From assembly GCA_948602995.1 (NCBI GenBank), contig CAPEBR010000003.1:127494-191493 (forward strand): a stretch of DNA of 64,000 bases, read 5' to 3'. How positions within the stretch are numbered: position 1 is the first letter of the stretch; every line of letters begins with the position of its first letter. Positions 33,255 through 42,032 of this stretch are shown here, piece by piece. The notes below the pieces were generated by a model. That model made no database searches and was not told where the DNA came from. It saw nothing but the letters and a program-made list of their open reading frames with translations. A program made the position numbers and the translations under genes. Origin of the DNA: an uncultured Dorea sp. (GTDB lineage: Bacteria > Bacillota > Clostridia > Lachnospirales > Lachnospiraceae).

Positions 33255-33745
33255 AAGAATTTTAATACCTCCTTCCGTCCTCTTGCGAGACGTTGCTTTA
33301 CTGTGTTCTCCGAGATCTCAAGAATCTGGGAGATTTCCCGGATGCTGTAGCTGTCGCCATAATATAATGCCATAACAATACGGTTCTTCTCGCCAAGATT
33401 TTGTATCATTGACTTGAACATAATGTTTGCCTCCATAGTTTCCGCACCGGGCTCGGGGATCTGCTCAAGACTTTCTAGTGGGCGGCTTTTCCGCAGTATG
33501 TCGCTGCATTTATTGATAAGGATCCGGATCATCCAGGTCTTAAAGTATTTTGGCTCTTTTAAATCTTCAAGCTTTTCAAAGCCGGTAAGAAGTGTTTCCT
33601 GGATGGCGTCCGCAGCATCCTCATCATTGTACAGCCTGCTTCGGGCAACCCGGTAGAAGGAATCCTGGTAAATGCGGATCAGTTCGCCGTATGCACCGGC
33701 ATCCCCATGCTGTGCCTGTTTTACTAAATTAATCATTTTGTGCAT
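33251..33745 (-). CDS. ECF RNA polymerase sigma factor
   Basis: A 164-aa sigma-70 family member with region 2 (about 10-75; YNDEDAADAIQETLLTGFEKL covers 2.2-2.4) and region 4 (about 105-160; REISQILEISENTVKQRLARG is the -35-binding helix-turn-helix). No extra domains. It directs RNA polymerase to a small regulon, commonly cell-envelope stress genes. It is followed by its probable anti-sigma gene (4-bp overlap, stop into start). The divergent lipoprotein gene upstream is a candidate target, but its promoter looks like the housekeeping type. Confidence 0.9.
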   Translation of the reverse strand: MHKMINLVKQAQHGDAGAYGELIRIYQDSFYRVARSRLYNDEDAADAIQETLLTGFEKLEDLKEPKYFKTWMIRILINKCSDILRKSRPLESLEQIPEPGAETMEANIMFKSMIQNLGEKNRIVMALYYGDSYSIREISQILEISENTVKQRLARGRKEVLKFL

Positions 33746-33849
33746 GTCTCCATGTTTTCTGAATTGTGATTACCATAATAGCTATTATACTTATTAGATG
33801 CTGAAAAAGAAGAAAAAGTGACGAATAATAATATTAATTTTTAAAATAA

Positions 33850-33879
33850 TTGTAAGACAGAGGTCTGTTGTTGTATAAT
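33850..33879 (+). promoter_or_regulatory. Promoter of the lipoprotein gene
   Basis: TTGTAA at 33850-33855 and TATAAT at 33874-33879 with an 18-bp spacer, about 100 nt upstream of the start. The spacer contains CAGA/TCTG arms around AGG. Confidence 0.5.
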
Positions 33880-33981
33880 TAGAAAAACAGAAATAGAGAT
33901 ACTTGTATGGAGGCAGGGGACGTTCCCGTATCAGGACAGGAAGACCGTATAAGTAAGTAGTTGGAAACAGGAGGACACATT

Positions 33982-35391
33982 ATGAAAAACAGAAGCAATG
34001 TGGGATACAAGGCTGCAAGGATATTTCTGGCAGCGGGGGCGGCCGTGCTTTTCTTTACAGGCTGTAAAGGAAAGCCTACAGCAGTAGATATTATGAAGGA
34101 AGCAGTAAAGAATACGAATAAAGCAGAATCATTTTCCGGAAAAATGGTTCTGGATGCGGGAATCGACATGAAGGAAAGCGGTATGTCCCTGGGGCTTGAC
34201 ATGAATATGGACATGGACATAGAGGCAGTAAAAAAGACAGGCGCCTGCCATCTGAAGGGTGGCGTAAAGACTGGTCTGGCTGATATGCAGGTAAACATGG
34301 AAGTATTCAATGTGCCGGGGGAGGATGAATCCGGATTCATTACCTATATGAATGTTGCAGATACATGGACAAAAGCAAAAAGCGTAGAAATGGATGAAGA
34401 AAAGAACATTGCCGCCCTTATGAACCTGGAGAGTTATATAAAGAACGGGAGCAGGCTCGAACTTGAGAAAGATACAAGGAAAGAGGAAGGCGGAGAGGTA
34501 TATGTTATCAAGACATCGGCCGGCGGGAGCGGTTTCGGAAGCGCCGGGGCGATTCTGGGGCGCCTTTTTGGGAATTCTGGAGACGGGTTTGATTTAAAGG
34601 ATGTGAAAATGAATGTAACCTTCAAAATTTACAAAGAAACCATGCTTCCAGAATCCGTTTCTATGTCACTTACCGGAAGCGAAGGAGCCGGGCTTGTCAT
34701 TCCGGTACCGGGTAATGCATTAAATGAGGTTTCTTTAAAGAATATAAGCTTTCTCCTTTCCTTTAAGGAATTTGATACGGTTGGGGAGATCCGGGTGCCG
34801 GAAGAAGCACTTGGGGCGCAGGCGGATCCCACAGGTATTATGAGCGGTCTGGAAGAGAAAGTTCCAGGAGAGGAAGAGCCGGAAGAGGAAGAGATGCCAG
34901 AGCTTCAGAAGGACAGTGAAGGAAACTATATACTGACGGACTGGGAAAATAAAAAGAAGATTGCGATTCCTGCCCGGGAAGGAATGGAGGTGGATCAGTA
35001 CTCCACAAATACAAATATTACTTTTTACAAAGACGGGAACCAGCCGTACAGTGCCTCCTATTCGCTGGAAACGCTTTATGAAAAAGAGGATGAGGAGTTC
35101 TATGCAGGATTTAAGGAGAGTGCAAAAGAGATGTATGAGACGATAGATGGCTACAGTGATATTGAGTATCATAAGAAAAAGGAAATAAAATCAGGAGACA
35201 GGACGATAAAGTATGTAAGTCTTTCTTATACATATGAAGATTCGTTATACGAAAATGAGGTCTATGCGTGGACGGTTATAGACGATGGATCCCTGCTTGC
35301 ATGCGATATCCAGGAACATTCTGAAAAGAAAGGGCATTATGCCATAGATGAAGAGGTCATCAGCGAGCTTTTTGATGGAATTAAGTATTGA
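33982..35391 (+). CDS. Predicted lipoprotein (LppX/DUF6612-like N-terminal fold)
   Basis: A 469-aa exported lipoprotein from ATG 33982 (AGGAGGA site). Signal sequence with lipobox FFTGC, giving a lipidated Cys at about residue 27. The first domain (about 35-270) has the style of LppX/DUF6612 lipid-binding-like proteins: VDIMKEAVKNTNKAESFSGK, then long amphipathic beta strands rich in Met and Lys. A Glu-rich linker follows (PGEEEPEEEEMPEL region), then a second alpha/beta domain (about 310-469). It is divergent from the ECF sigma gene and could serve in envelope sensing or repair. Function unproven. Confidence 0.75.
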   Translation: MKNRSNVGYKAARIFLAAGAAVLFFTGCKGKPTAVDIMKEAVKNTNKAESFSGKMVLDAGIDMKESGMSLGLDMNMDMDIEAVKKTGACHLKGGVKTGLADMQVNMEVFNVPGEDESGFITYMNVADTWTKAKSVEMDEEKNIAALMNLESYIKNGSRLELEKDTRKEEGGEVYVIKTSAGGSGFGSAGAILGRLFGNSGDGFDLKDVKMNVTFKIYKETMLPESVSMSLTGSEGAGLVIPVPGNALNEVSLKNISFLLSFKEFDTVGEIRVPEEALGAQADPTGIMSGLEEKVPGEEEPEEEEMPELQKDSEGNYILTDWENKKKIAIPAREGMEVDQYSTNTNITFYKDGNQPYSASYSLETLYEKEDEEFYAGFKESAKEMYETIDGYSDIEYHKKKEIKSGDRTIKYVSLSYTYEDSLYENEVYAWTVIDDGSLLACDIQEHSEKKGHYAIDEEVISELFDGIKY

Positions 35392-35483
35392 CATTTCCCA
35401 ATATTAGTGGTAAAAATGTACTATGTGGCAGTTGAGTAAGGGAATTAGCCTGCCGCATTATAGCAATATGAACAAAGAAGCTT

Positions 35484-35640
35484 GATAGAGGCGCGGATTT
35501 CATGAGTAGCCGGGAACGACGGTCAGGGGGACTGTTCCCGGGAAAAGGGAAAGCCGCCGAAGAGGTGCTGTACCCCATATATCACCTCTGGGACGTATGC
35601 AGAATATGCTGCGGACTGTCACATCAGTGGAGCGCTATCG
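35484..35640 (+). promoter_or_regulatory. Lysine riboswitch (L box)
   Basis: The leader matches the lysine riboswitch consensus. Basal helix P1 forms from GATAG (35484-35488) and CTATC (35635-35639). Core blocks are in order: AGAGGCGC, AGTAGCCGGGAA, AAAGGGAAAGCCGCCGAAG, CTCTGGGACG, GGACTGTCAC, and AGTGGAGCGCTATC. The aptamer binds lysine and lowers expression of the downstream gene when lysine is plentiful. In Firmicutes such L boxes control lysine synthesis and lysine transport genes, which identifies the likely substrate of the NhaC-type transporter that follows. Confidence 0.92.
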
Positions 35641-35702
35641 TAGTATGACGGATATATTTGTTGAATGATTATGATTTCGTAAATATAAAGCTGCAGATTA
35701 TG

Positions 35703-35745
35703 CCATGAGCGCGCCCGGGAGAGCATTGTTCATGGTATTTTTATT
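35703..35745 (+). terminator. Putative expression-platform terminator of the lysine riboswitch
   Basis: An 8-bp stem CCATGAGC/GTTCATGG with a 17-nt loop, followed by TATTTTTATT, lies between the aptamer and the coding start. It is the only terminator-like hairpin in the leader, so it probably forms in the lysine-bound state. I could not identify the competing antiterminator by eye. Confidence 0.45.
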
Positions 35746-35785
35746 GTTAAAAAACTATTTATTGAAAAAGAAAGGACATGAGAAG

Positions 35786-37396
35786 ATGAAGAGCAGAAAG
35801 AAAACATTATGGGGTGCACTTGCATTTTTATGTATTTTGATGTGCAGCGCCATAACCGCTTTCGCGGCAGATGAAGCGGCGGAGTACGTGCCTGATATGT
35901 ACGCAACCTTCTGGGGCCTGATCCCTCCGGTAGTTGCCATTGTACTGGCACTGATTACAAAGGAGGTATACAGTTCCCTGTTTGTAGGAATTCTGATTGG
36001 AGGACTGTTTTATTCAGGCTTCCAGTTTGAGAGGACAGTTACCCATGTATTTCAGGATGGTATTGTGGGAGTGCTGTCTGATGCCTATAATGTAGGTATC
36101 CTGGTATTCCTGGTAATTCTGGGAATTATGGTATGTATGATGAATAAGGCGGGAGGTTCAGCGGCATTTGGTCGGTGGGCAAGTGTGCATATTAAGTCCC
36201 GTGCAGGGGCTCAGCTTGCAACAATCGCGCTGGGCGTGCTGATCTTTATTGACGATTACTTTAACTGTCTGACAGTAGGAAGCGTGATGCGTCCGGTTGC
36301 AGACAAACACAATGTATCCAGGGCAAAGCTTTCCTATCTGATTGATGCTACGGCGGCTCCGATATGTATTATAGCGCCGATTTCCTCCTGGGCGGCAGCA
36401 GTTACGGGCTTTGTGGAGGGAGAGGATGGATTTTCTATCTTTATCCGTGCAATTCCGTATAATTATTATGCGCTTCTTACGATTGTTATGATGATTGTAT
36501 GTGTTCTTCTGAAGATCGAATACGGCCCAATGAAGCTTCACGAGGACAATGCAATAAAAGGAGATCTGTATACAACGCCGGACAGACCATATGCGAATGC
36601 AGAGGAGGATGTTGTAGAGAGCAGAGGAAGTATGATTGATCTTGTATTCCCGGTTCTTGTACTGATTGTCTGCTGTGTGATCGGAATGATTTATACAGGC
36701 GGATTCTTCAGCGGGGCAGGTTTTGTAGAGGCATTTTCAGGCAGTGATGCATCAGTAGGTCTGATGCTCGGAAGCTTCTTTGCATTTATTATAACGATTG
36801 TATTCTACGGAATCAGAAGGGTATTAAAGTTCGGCGAATCCATGGCATGTATTCCGGACGGTTTCAAGGCAATGGTTCCGGCAATTCTGATCCTGACACT
36901 GGCATGGACGCTGAAAGCCATGACGGACAGCCTGGGAGCGGCTGAATATGTGGAAATGGTCATGAAATCTGCCTCAGAAGATCTTGTAAGGCTTCTTCCG
37001 GCAATAATTTTCGTGGTTGGATGCCTGCTTGCGTTTGCAACTGGTACCTCATGGGGAACCTTTGGAATCCTGATTCCGATCGTTGTAGGAGTATTTATTG
37101 GAAAGGATGAAACCATGATGATTATGTCCATCTCTGCATGTATGGCAGGGGCGGTATGCGGCGACCACTGTTCCCCGATCTCGGATACGACCATTATGGC
37201 ATCCGCAGGGGCACAATGTAATCATGTAAACCATGTTTCGACCCAGCTGCCATATGCAGTTACCGTGGCGGCTGTGTCATTCGTAACCTACGCAATTGCC
37301 GGATTTGTCAGAAACCCAGTTTTCTGTCTGCTGATTGGAATTGTACTGATGGTCTTAGTATTAATTCTTATGAAGGCCTTTTCAGAACGGAAATAG
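35786..37396 (+). CDS. NhaC-superfamily transporter, probable lysine transporter
   Basis: A 536-aa membrane protein with 11-13 spans of the NhaC Na+/H+ antiporter superfamily. ATG 35786 follows AAAGGA; the frame opens further upstream inside the leader. After a hydrophobic N-terminus that could be a cleaved signal or first span (ending AFAADEAAEY), it shows IDDYFNCLTVGSVMRP near 155-170, SWAAAVTGFV, FATGTSWGTFGILIPI near 421-436 and GDHCSPISDTTIMAS near 463-477, conserved polar motifs in the ion/substrate path. The upstream L box indicates lysine as substrate: NhaC-type proteins under lysine riboswitches have been proposed as lysine importers. Transport direction and coupling ion are inferred. 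Confidence 0.85.
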   Translation: MKSRKKTLWGALAFLCILMCSAITAFAADEAAEYVPDMYATFWGLIPPVVAIVLALITKEVYSSLFVGILIGGLFYSGFQFERTVTHVFQDGIVGVLSDAYNVGILVFLVILGIMVCMMNKAGGSAAFGRWASVHIKSRAGAQLATIALGVLIFIDDYFNCLTVGSVMRPVADKHNVSRAKLSYLIDATAAPICIIAPISSWAAAVTGFVEGEDGFSIFIRAIPYNYYALLTIVMMIVCVLLKIEYGPMKLHEDNAIKGDLYTTPDRPYANAEEDVVESRGSMIDLVFPVLVLIVCCVIGMIYTGGFFSGAGFVEAFSGSDASVGLMLGSFFAFIITIVFYGIRRVLKFGESMACIPDGFKAMVPAILILTLAWTLKAMTDSLGAAEYVEMVMKSASEDLVRLLPAIIFVVGCLLAFATGTSWGTFGILIPIVVGVFIGKDETMMIMSISACMAGAVCGDHCSPISDTTIMASAGAQCNHVNHVSTQLPYAVTVAAVSFVTYAIAGFVRNPVFCLLIGIVLMVLVLILMKAFSERK

Positions 37397-37417
37397 AGCA
37401 GAAATTATTTTTTATAG

Positions 37418-37450
37418 GCGCTGAATAATGTATTGTTATTCAGCGCTTAA
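37418..37450 (+). terminator. Terminator of the lysine transporter gene
   Basis: Perfect 11-bp stem GCGCTGAATAA/TTATTCAGCGC with a 7-nt loop, followed by TTAATTGTT. Confidence 0.8.
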
Positions 37451-37454
37451 TTGT

Positions 37455-37618
37455 TAGAGCGTGTTTGAAAATTGCTTTCTGCAAGATGTCGTCCCAGTTT
37501 GCATCAGATTTTATGCTGGATTTAGGAGGTGTAGCGGGCTACATTGACTAAATTCAGCATAAAATCTGGTGTAAAGTGGGGCGGCAGATTGTAGGAATGA
37601 ATTTTCAAACACGCTCTA
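37455..37618. repeat. 164-bp palindromic MITE-like element (family D)
   Basis: The entire segment is one imperfect palindrome. It opens with TAGAGCGTGTTTGAAAATT and closes with the exact complement AATTTTCAAACACGCTCTA. The inner arms CAGATTTTATGCTG also pair, and the centre is GTGTAGCGGGCTACAT. It has no coding capacity. Terminal inverted repeats of 19 bp and the fold-back form fit a miniature inverted-repeat transposable element. No target duplication is obvious by eye. Confidence 0.8.
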
Positions 37619-37720
37619 GGGCAAACTTTATGGATTGTCCTCTATTTGTGGTTTTACCTTGCAATAATCCGAAAATAGAAAACTTGATCTGCAAAAATAA
37701 AAAAGGTGGGAACAAAGAGG

Positions 37721-38947
37721 ATGAAAGAACATAAGATCGTGCGTTACTTGCTGCAGGGACGTATATTTACTAATATTGGAGACAGCATCTTATATATGTT
37801 GGTAATCTGGCGTCTGAGTAAGGAACTTTCGTCACCTGTCTTGCTTTCGATCGCCTTTGCGACACTGGCAATCGTGGATGCATTAACAGTATTTATAGGA
37901 CCACTGGTTGATTCAACAGTGCCTAAACAGAATTTATTTTGGATGAGCCGTTTTCAGATGGTATGTACAGTGTGCCTGATCATCCTATTGTTCTTCGTTA
38001 AATTAAACATTCATCAGCATGGAGTAGTGCTATTAGTGGTATTGTTATTGACATATATAGCATCAGCAGTTATATATCCATCAGGAGAAAAGCTTATTCC
38101 GCTGCTGGTCAGTGATGATGAGTTATTACATACAAATGGTTTGTTCCATACAAGTGAGAAGGTGCTGGATGTTGCTTTTAATGCAGTTTCAGCTTTTATG
38201 ATTAGCTTTTTTAGAGAGGATGTCATTGTTTTACTCATAATAATATTTTTTTTGCTGGCAACTAGATTTCATAGAATCGTAGCTTATTATTATGAGAGCA
38301 TGCAAAGGGATAATTTTTCCGGATATAAAAAAGAAAGATACTCAATCCCTAAATATGTGGAGGAATTAAAAACAGGTATTCGGGAAATAAAAAAACATAC
38401 CGAAATAATATTGCTATTCTTTCCATTAAGTATAATTAATATGTTTTATGGTATAGCAATGGTTGGTTTGCCCAGAGTTGCCGAAGTATATATTAGTGAT
38501 ATGGCATATGGTTATGGAAGCTTACTAATGAGCGCATCCCTGGGCGGTATTTTAGGCTCTTGTTTGATTTGTAAGTTTCCTAAAAGTATTTATGCGCCGA
38601 AAAAGTATTCAAAGATATTTTTATTCATAGCAGGATCAGCATGGCTAATAATGTCAATAATAATAAAATATAATTTTTTGTTTGCGTTCTTATTTATTTT
38701 TATTAGTAATTGCGGAATAAATATGATGAATGTAATGTTTACATCTATTATTCAAAAGGAAATTGATGCATCTCTTTTAGGAAGAGTTTCCACATTTACG
38801 GAAAGTTTAGTTTCCATAATTATTCCTCTTGGTAATTTGATGGGAGGAGTTGTTTTGGTACTATTTAACCCTCTGCTGTCACAAATTCTATATGGTATTG
38901 TTATGATTTTATGTGGTATATTGATCTTCCCCAGTAGAATACGATAA
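37721..38947 (+). CDS. MFS transporter (multidrug/macrolide efflux style)
   Basis: A 408-aa, 12-span major facilitator superfamily protein from ATG 37721; AAAGGTGGG upstream serves as ribosome site, although a GTG at 37706 is also possible. The N-terminal FTNIGDSILYMLVIWRL and VDALTVFIGPLVDS with the loop between spans 2 and 3 are typical of the MFS group that includes Mef-type macrolide efflux and peptide self-immunity exporters. The gene is clearly more AT-rich than its neighbours, especially after 38200 (long A and T runs). It is bracketed by the 164-bp palindrome upstream and family A copy A3 downstream, suggesting acquisition by transfer. Substrate unknown. Confidence 0.75.
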   Translation: MKEHKIVRYLLQGRIFTNIGDSILYMLVIWRLSKELSSPVLLSIAFATLAIVDALTVFIGPLVDSTVPKQNLFWMSRFQMVCTVCLIILLFFVKLNIHQHGVVLLVVLLLTYIASAVIYPSGEKLIPLLVSDDELLHTNGLFHTSEKVLDVAFNAVSAFMISFFREDVIVLLIIIFFLLATRFHRIVAYYYESMQRDNFSGYKKERYSIPKYVEELKTGIREIKKHTEIILLFFPLSIINMFYGIAMVGLPRVAEVYISDMAYGYGSLLMSASLGGILGSCLICKFPKSIYAPKKYSKIFLFIAGSAWLIMSIIIKYNFLFAFLFIFISNCGINMMNVMFTSIIQKEIDASLLGRVSTFTESLVSIIIPLGNLMGGVVLVLFNPLLSQILYGIVMILCGILIFPSRIR

Positions 38948-38954
38948 ATAAGCA

Positions 38955-38992
38955 TTGGGGACGGGGCATTTTTAAAAATGCCCCGTCCCCAA
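38955..38992. repeat. Family A palindrome, copy A3 (with T run)
   Basis: Identical 38-bp palindrome to copy A1, 7 nt after the MFS stop and followed by CTTTTTTT. In this position it should work as an intrinsic terminator on the plus strand. Confidence 0.95.
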
Positions 38993-39083
38993 CTTTTTTT
39001 GCGAATCTGACATTCCCACTTGTAGACAGCGGTAAAATTGGATAAAATAGGAACAGACCCAATTTTACTTTTGAAAGGAGCAT

Positions 39084-42017
39084 ATGAAAAAGCATATGAG
39101 CATAAAAGATTTATCAGCCTATGAACTGGTCAGGGAGGAAAAGCTTCCTGGCATTCATTCCAATGGTTTCCTGTTAAGGCATAAAAAGAGCGGCGCACGA
39201 ATTCTGCTTGTGGAGAATGATGATAACAATAAGGTATTCAGCATCGGCTTCCGTACTCCGCCTCCGGACAGCACAGGTGTTCCGCATATTATGGAGCACT
39301 CTGTTCTGTGCGGTTCAAAGAATTTTCCGGCAAAGGATCCTTTTGTAGAGCTTGTGAAGGGCTCTCTAAATACTTTTTTAAATGCCATGACCTATCCGGA
39401 CAAGACCGTGTATCCGGTGGCGAGCTGTAATGACAAGGATTTTAAGAATCTGATGCATGTCTACATGGATGCAGTGCTTTACCCGAATATCTATGAGCAT
39501 GAAGAAATTTTCCGTCAGGAGGGCTGGAGCTATCAGCTTGACAGTCTGGAAGAGCCGCTTAGTTATAACGGAGTTGTGTATAATGAGATGAAAGGGGCGT
39601 TTTCCTCACCGGAGGGAGTGCTTGACCGGGTGATTCTGAATACATTGTTCCCGGATACATCCTATGCAAATGAATCCGGCGGGGATCCGGATGACATTCC
39701 GGATCTTACCTATGAACAGTTCCTTGATTTCCACAGAACCTATTATCATCCGTCTAACAGCTATATCTATCTGTACGGGGATATGGATATGGAGGAAAGG
39801 CTTGACTGGCTTGACAGGGAATATTTAAGCTTTTTTGATGCAAAAGAAGTAGATTCCAGAATCAGGTTCCAGGAGCCTTTTGAGGAAGTGAAGGAACATA
39901 CCTTTTCCTATTCCATTGCAAGTGATGAACCGGAGGCGGAGAATACGTATCTTTCTTACAATAAGGTGATTGGAACCAGCCTTGACAGGGAGCTTTACCT
40001 TGCTTTTCAGATTCTGGATTATGCGCTTCTTTCCGCGCCGGGCGCGCCGCTTAAGAAGGCGCTGACAGATGCCGGAATCGGAAAGGATATTATGGGTTCC
40101 TACGACAATGGGATTTATCAGCCCATTTTCTCTGTCATTGCAAAAAATGCGGAGGAAAGCCAGAAGGAAGAGTTTGTAGAACTGATTGAGAAGGTGCTTT
40201 CTGGCCTTGCAGAAAACGGCATTGACAGAAAGGCTCTTGAGGCGGGGATTAACTATCATGAGTTCCGTTACCGCGAGGCGGACTTTGGAAATTATCCGAA
40301 GGGCCTCATGTACGGGCTTCAGATGATGGACAGCTGGCTTTATGACGAGACCGAGCCATTCATGCATGTGGAGGCGCTGAAAACCTTTGAAGCTATGAAG
40401 GCAAAGATGGGAACCGGCTATTTTGAGGAGCTGATCCTAAGATATCTCCTTGAAAATTCCCATGGTGCGATTGTAATCGTAAGGCCGGAGAAAGGGCGTA
40501 CGGCGCGTCTGGATGCAGAGCTTGCAGAAAAGCTTCAGGCATATAAGGAAAGCCTCAGCCGGGAGGAGGCAGAGCTTCTGGTATCCCGGACTCATCAGCT
40601 TGAAGAATACCAGTCTGAGCCAGACACAGAGGAGGATCTGAACCGGATTCCGGTACTGGAAAGGAAGGATATATCCAGGGAGATTACTCCGATTTATAAT
40701 GAAGAGATGACCATCTCAGGTACTCCGGTTGTGTTCCACGAAGTAGAGACGAACGGAATCGGCTATGTTGATGTGATGTTTGATCTGTCGGGAGTGGCGG
40801 CGGAGGATCTGCCCTATGTGGGCATTCTGCAGTCCGTACTGGGAATTATTGATACAGAACATTATGAGTACGGGGAATTATTTAATGAGATCAACATGCA
40901 CACCGGCGGAATCGGTACGGCGCTGGAGCTTTATAATGATGTGACGAACGTGCGTGAAAAGGCATTTAAGGCGACCTTTGAGATAAAGGGAAAGGCGCTT
41001 TATCCGAAGCTTTCCAGAACCTTTGAGATGATGGGGGAGATCCTGTCAGCATCAAAGCTCTCTGACACGAAGAGAATCAAGGAGATTCTGGATATGCTGA
41101 AATCAAGGCTTCTCATGAAGTTCCAGTCCTCCGGGCATACTACGGCAGCACTGCGCGCCCTTGCCTATGCATCGCCTTCTGCACAGCTTAAGGATATGAC
41201 GAATGGAATTGCTTTTTATGAAAAGGTAAATGAGATCCTGGAGCATTATGAGGAATGCAGGGAGAAGCTCTCAGAGAAGCTTTATGAGCTTTCTAAAAGG
41301 ATCTTTTGCCCGGATAATCTGATGGTCAGCTATACGGCTGCCCGGACAGGACTTGCCGGGATGGAGGAGCTGCTTTGCGGGCTTAAGAGTAAGCTTTATA
41401 CACAGACGCCGGAAGAGACAGCGTGCATCATTCACTGCGAGAAGAAGAATGAGGGCTTTAAGACAGCTTCCAAGGTTCAGTATGTGGCGCGTACCGGAAA
41501 CTTTATTGATAACGGCGCATCCTATACCGGAGCGCTGCAGATACTGAAGGTAATCTTAAGCTATGACTATCTGTGGCAGAATATCCGTGTGAAGGGCGGT
41601 GCATATGGCTGTATGAGTAATTTTACAAGGGTTGGGGACGGTTACTTTGTCTCCTACAGGGATCCGAACCTGAAACGGACCAATGAGGTCTATGAGGGGG
41701 TTGTGGACTATCTCAGGAGTTTTACGGTTAGTGACCGGGATATGACAAAATACATTATTGGCACCATGAGCAATATCGACCAGCCCCTGACGCCTGCGGC
41801 AAAGGGTGAACGCTCCATGAATCTGTATATGAATAAGGTGAGTGCTGATATGATCCGGGAGGAACGCAGCCAGATCCTCGATGCAACGCAGGAGGATATC
41901 AGGAGCCTTTCCCGTGTGGCAGAAGCCATCCTGAAGGCGGGACAGCTCTGCGTCATCGGAAGCGAGGAGAAGATTGAAGAGGACAGGGAGCTGTTTGATA
42001 CCATCACGGCATTTTAA
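39084..42017 (+). CDS. M16C insulinase-family zinc peptidase
   Basis: A 977-aa presequence-protease-like peptidase (M16C). The inverted zinc motif HIMEH is at 68-72 with H68 and H72 as ligands and E71 as the base; NEMKGAFSSPE further on supplies the distal Glu. Four homologous domains give the usual clam-shell of about 970-1000 aa, and the second half (from about 500) has the R/Y pair region near the end (YLWQNIRVKGGAYGCMSNF). No signal peptide, so it probably degrades peptides in the cytosol. ATG 39084 follows GAAAGGAG. era begins 16 nt after its stop. Confidence 0.9.
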   Translation: MKKHMSIKDLSAYELVREEKLPGIHSNGFLLRHKKSGARILLVENDDNNKVFSIGFRTPPPDSTGVPHIMEHSVLCGSKNFPAKDPFVELVKGSLNTFLNAMTYPDKTVYPVASCNDKDFKNLMHVYMDAVLYPNIYEHEEIFRQEGWSYQLDSLEEPLSYNGVVYNEMKGAFSSPEGVLDRVILNTLFPDTSYANESGGDPDDIPDLTYEQFLDFHRTYYHPSNSYIYLYGDMDMEERLDWLDREYLSFFDAKEVDSRIRFQEPFEEVKEHTFSYSIASDEPEAENTYLSYNKVIGTSLDRELYLAFQILDYALLSAPGAPLKKALTDAGIGKDIMGSYDNGIYQPIFSVIAKNAEESQKEEFVELIEKVLSGLAENGIDRKALEAGINYHEFRYREADFGNYPKGLMYGLQMMDSWLYDETEPFMHVEALKTFEAMKAKMGTGYFEELILRYLLENSHGAIVIVRPEKGRTARLDAELAEKLQAYKESLSREEAELLVSRTHQLEEYQSEPDTEEDLNRIPVLERKDISREITPIYNEEMTISGTPVVFHEVETNGIGYVDVMFDLSGVAAEDLPYVGILQSVLGIIDTEHYEYGELFNEINMHTGGIGTALELYNDVTNVREKAFKATFEIKGKALYPKLSRTFEMMGEILSASKLSDTKRIKEILDMLKSRLLMKFQSSGHTTAALRALAYASPSAQLKDMTNGIAFYEKVNEILEHYEECREKLSEKLYELSKRIFCPDNLMVSYTAARTGLAGMEELLCGLKSKLYTQTPEETACIIHCEKKNEGFKTASKVQYVARTGNFIDNGASYTGALQILKVILSYDYLWQNIRVKGGAYGCMSNFTRVGDGYFVSYRDPNLKRTNEVYEGVVDYLRSFTVSDRDMTKYIIGTMSNIDQPLTPAAKGERSMNLYMNKVSADMIREERSQILDATQEDIRSLSRVAEAILKAGQLCVIGSEEKIEEDRELFDTITAF

Positions 42018-42032
42018 TATGAGGTATGAGAA

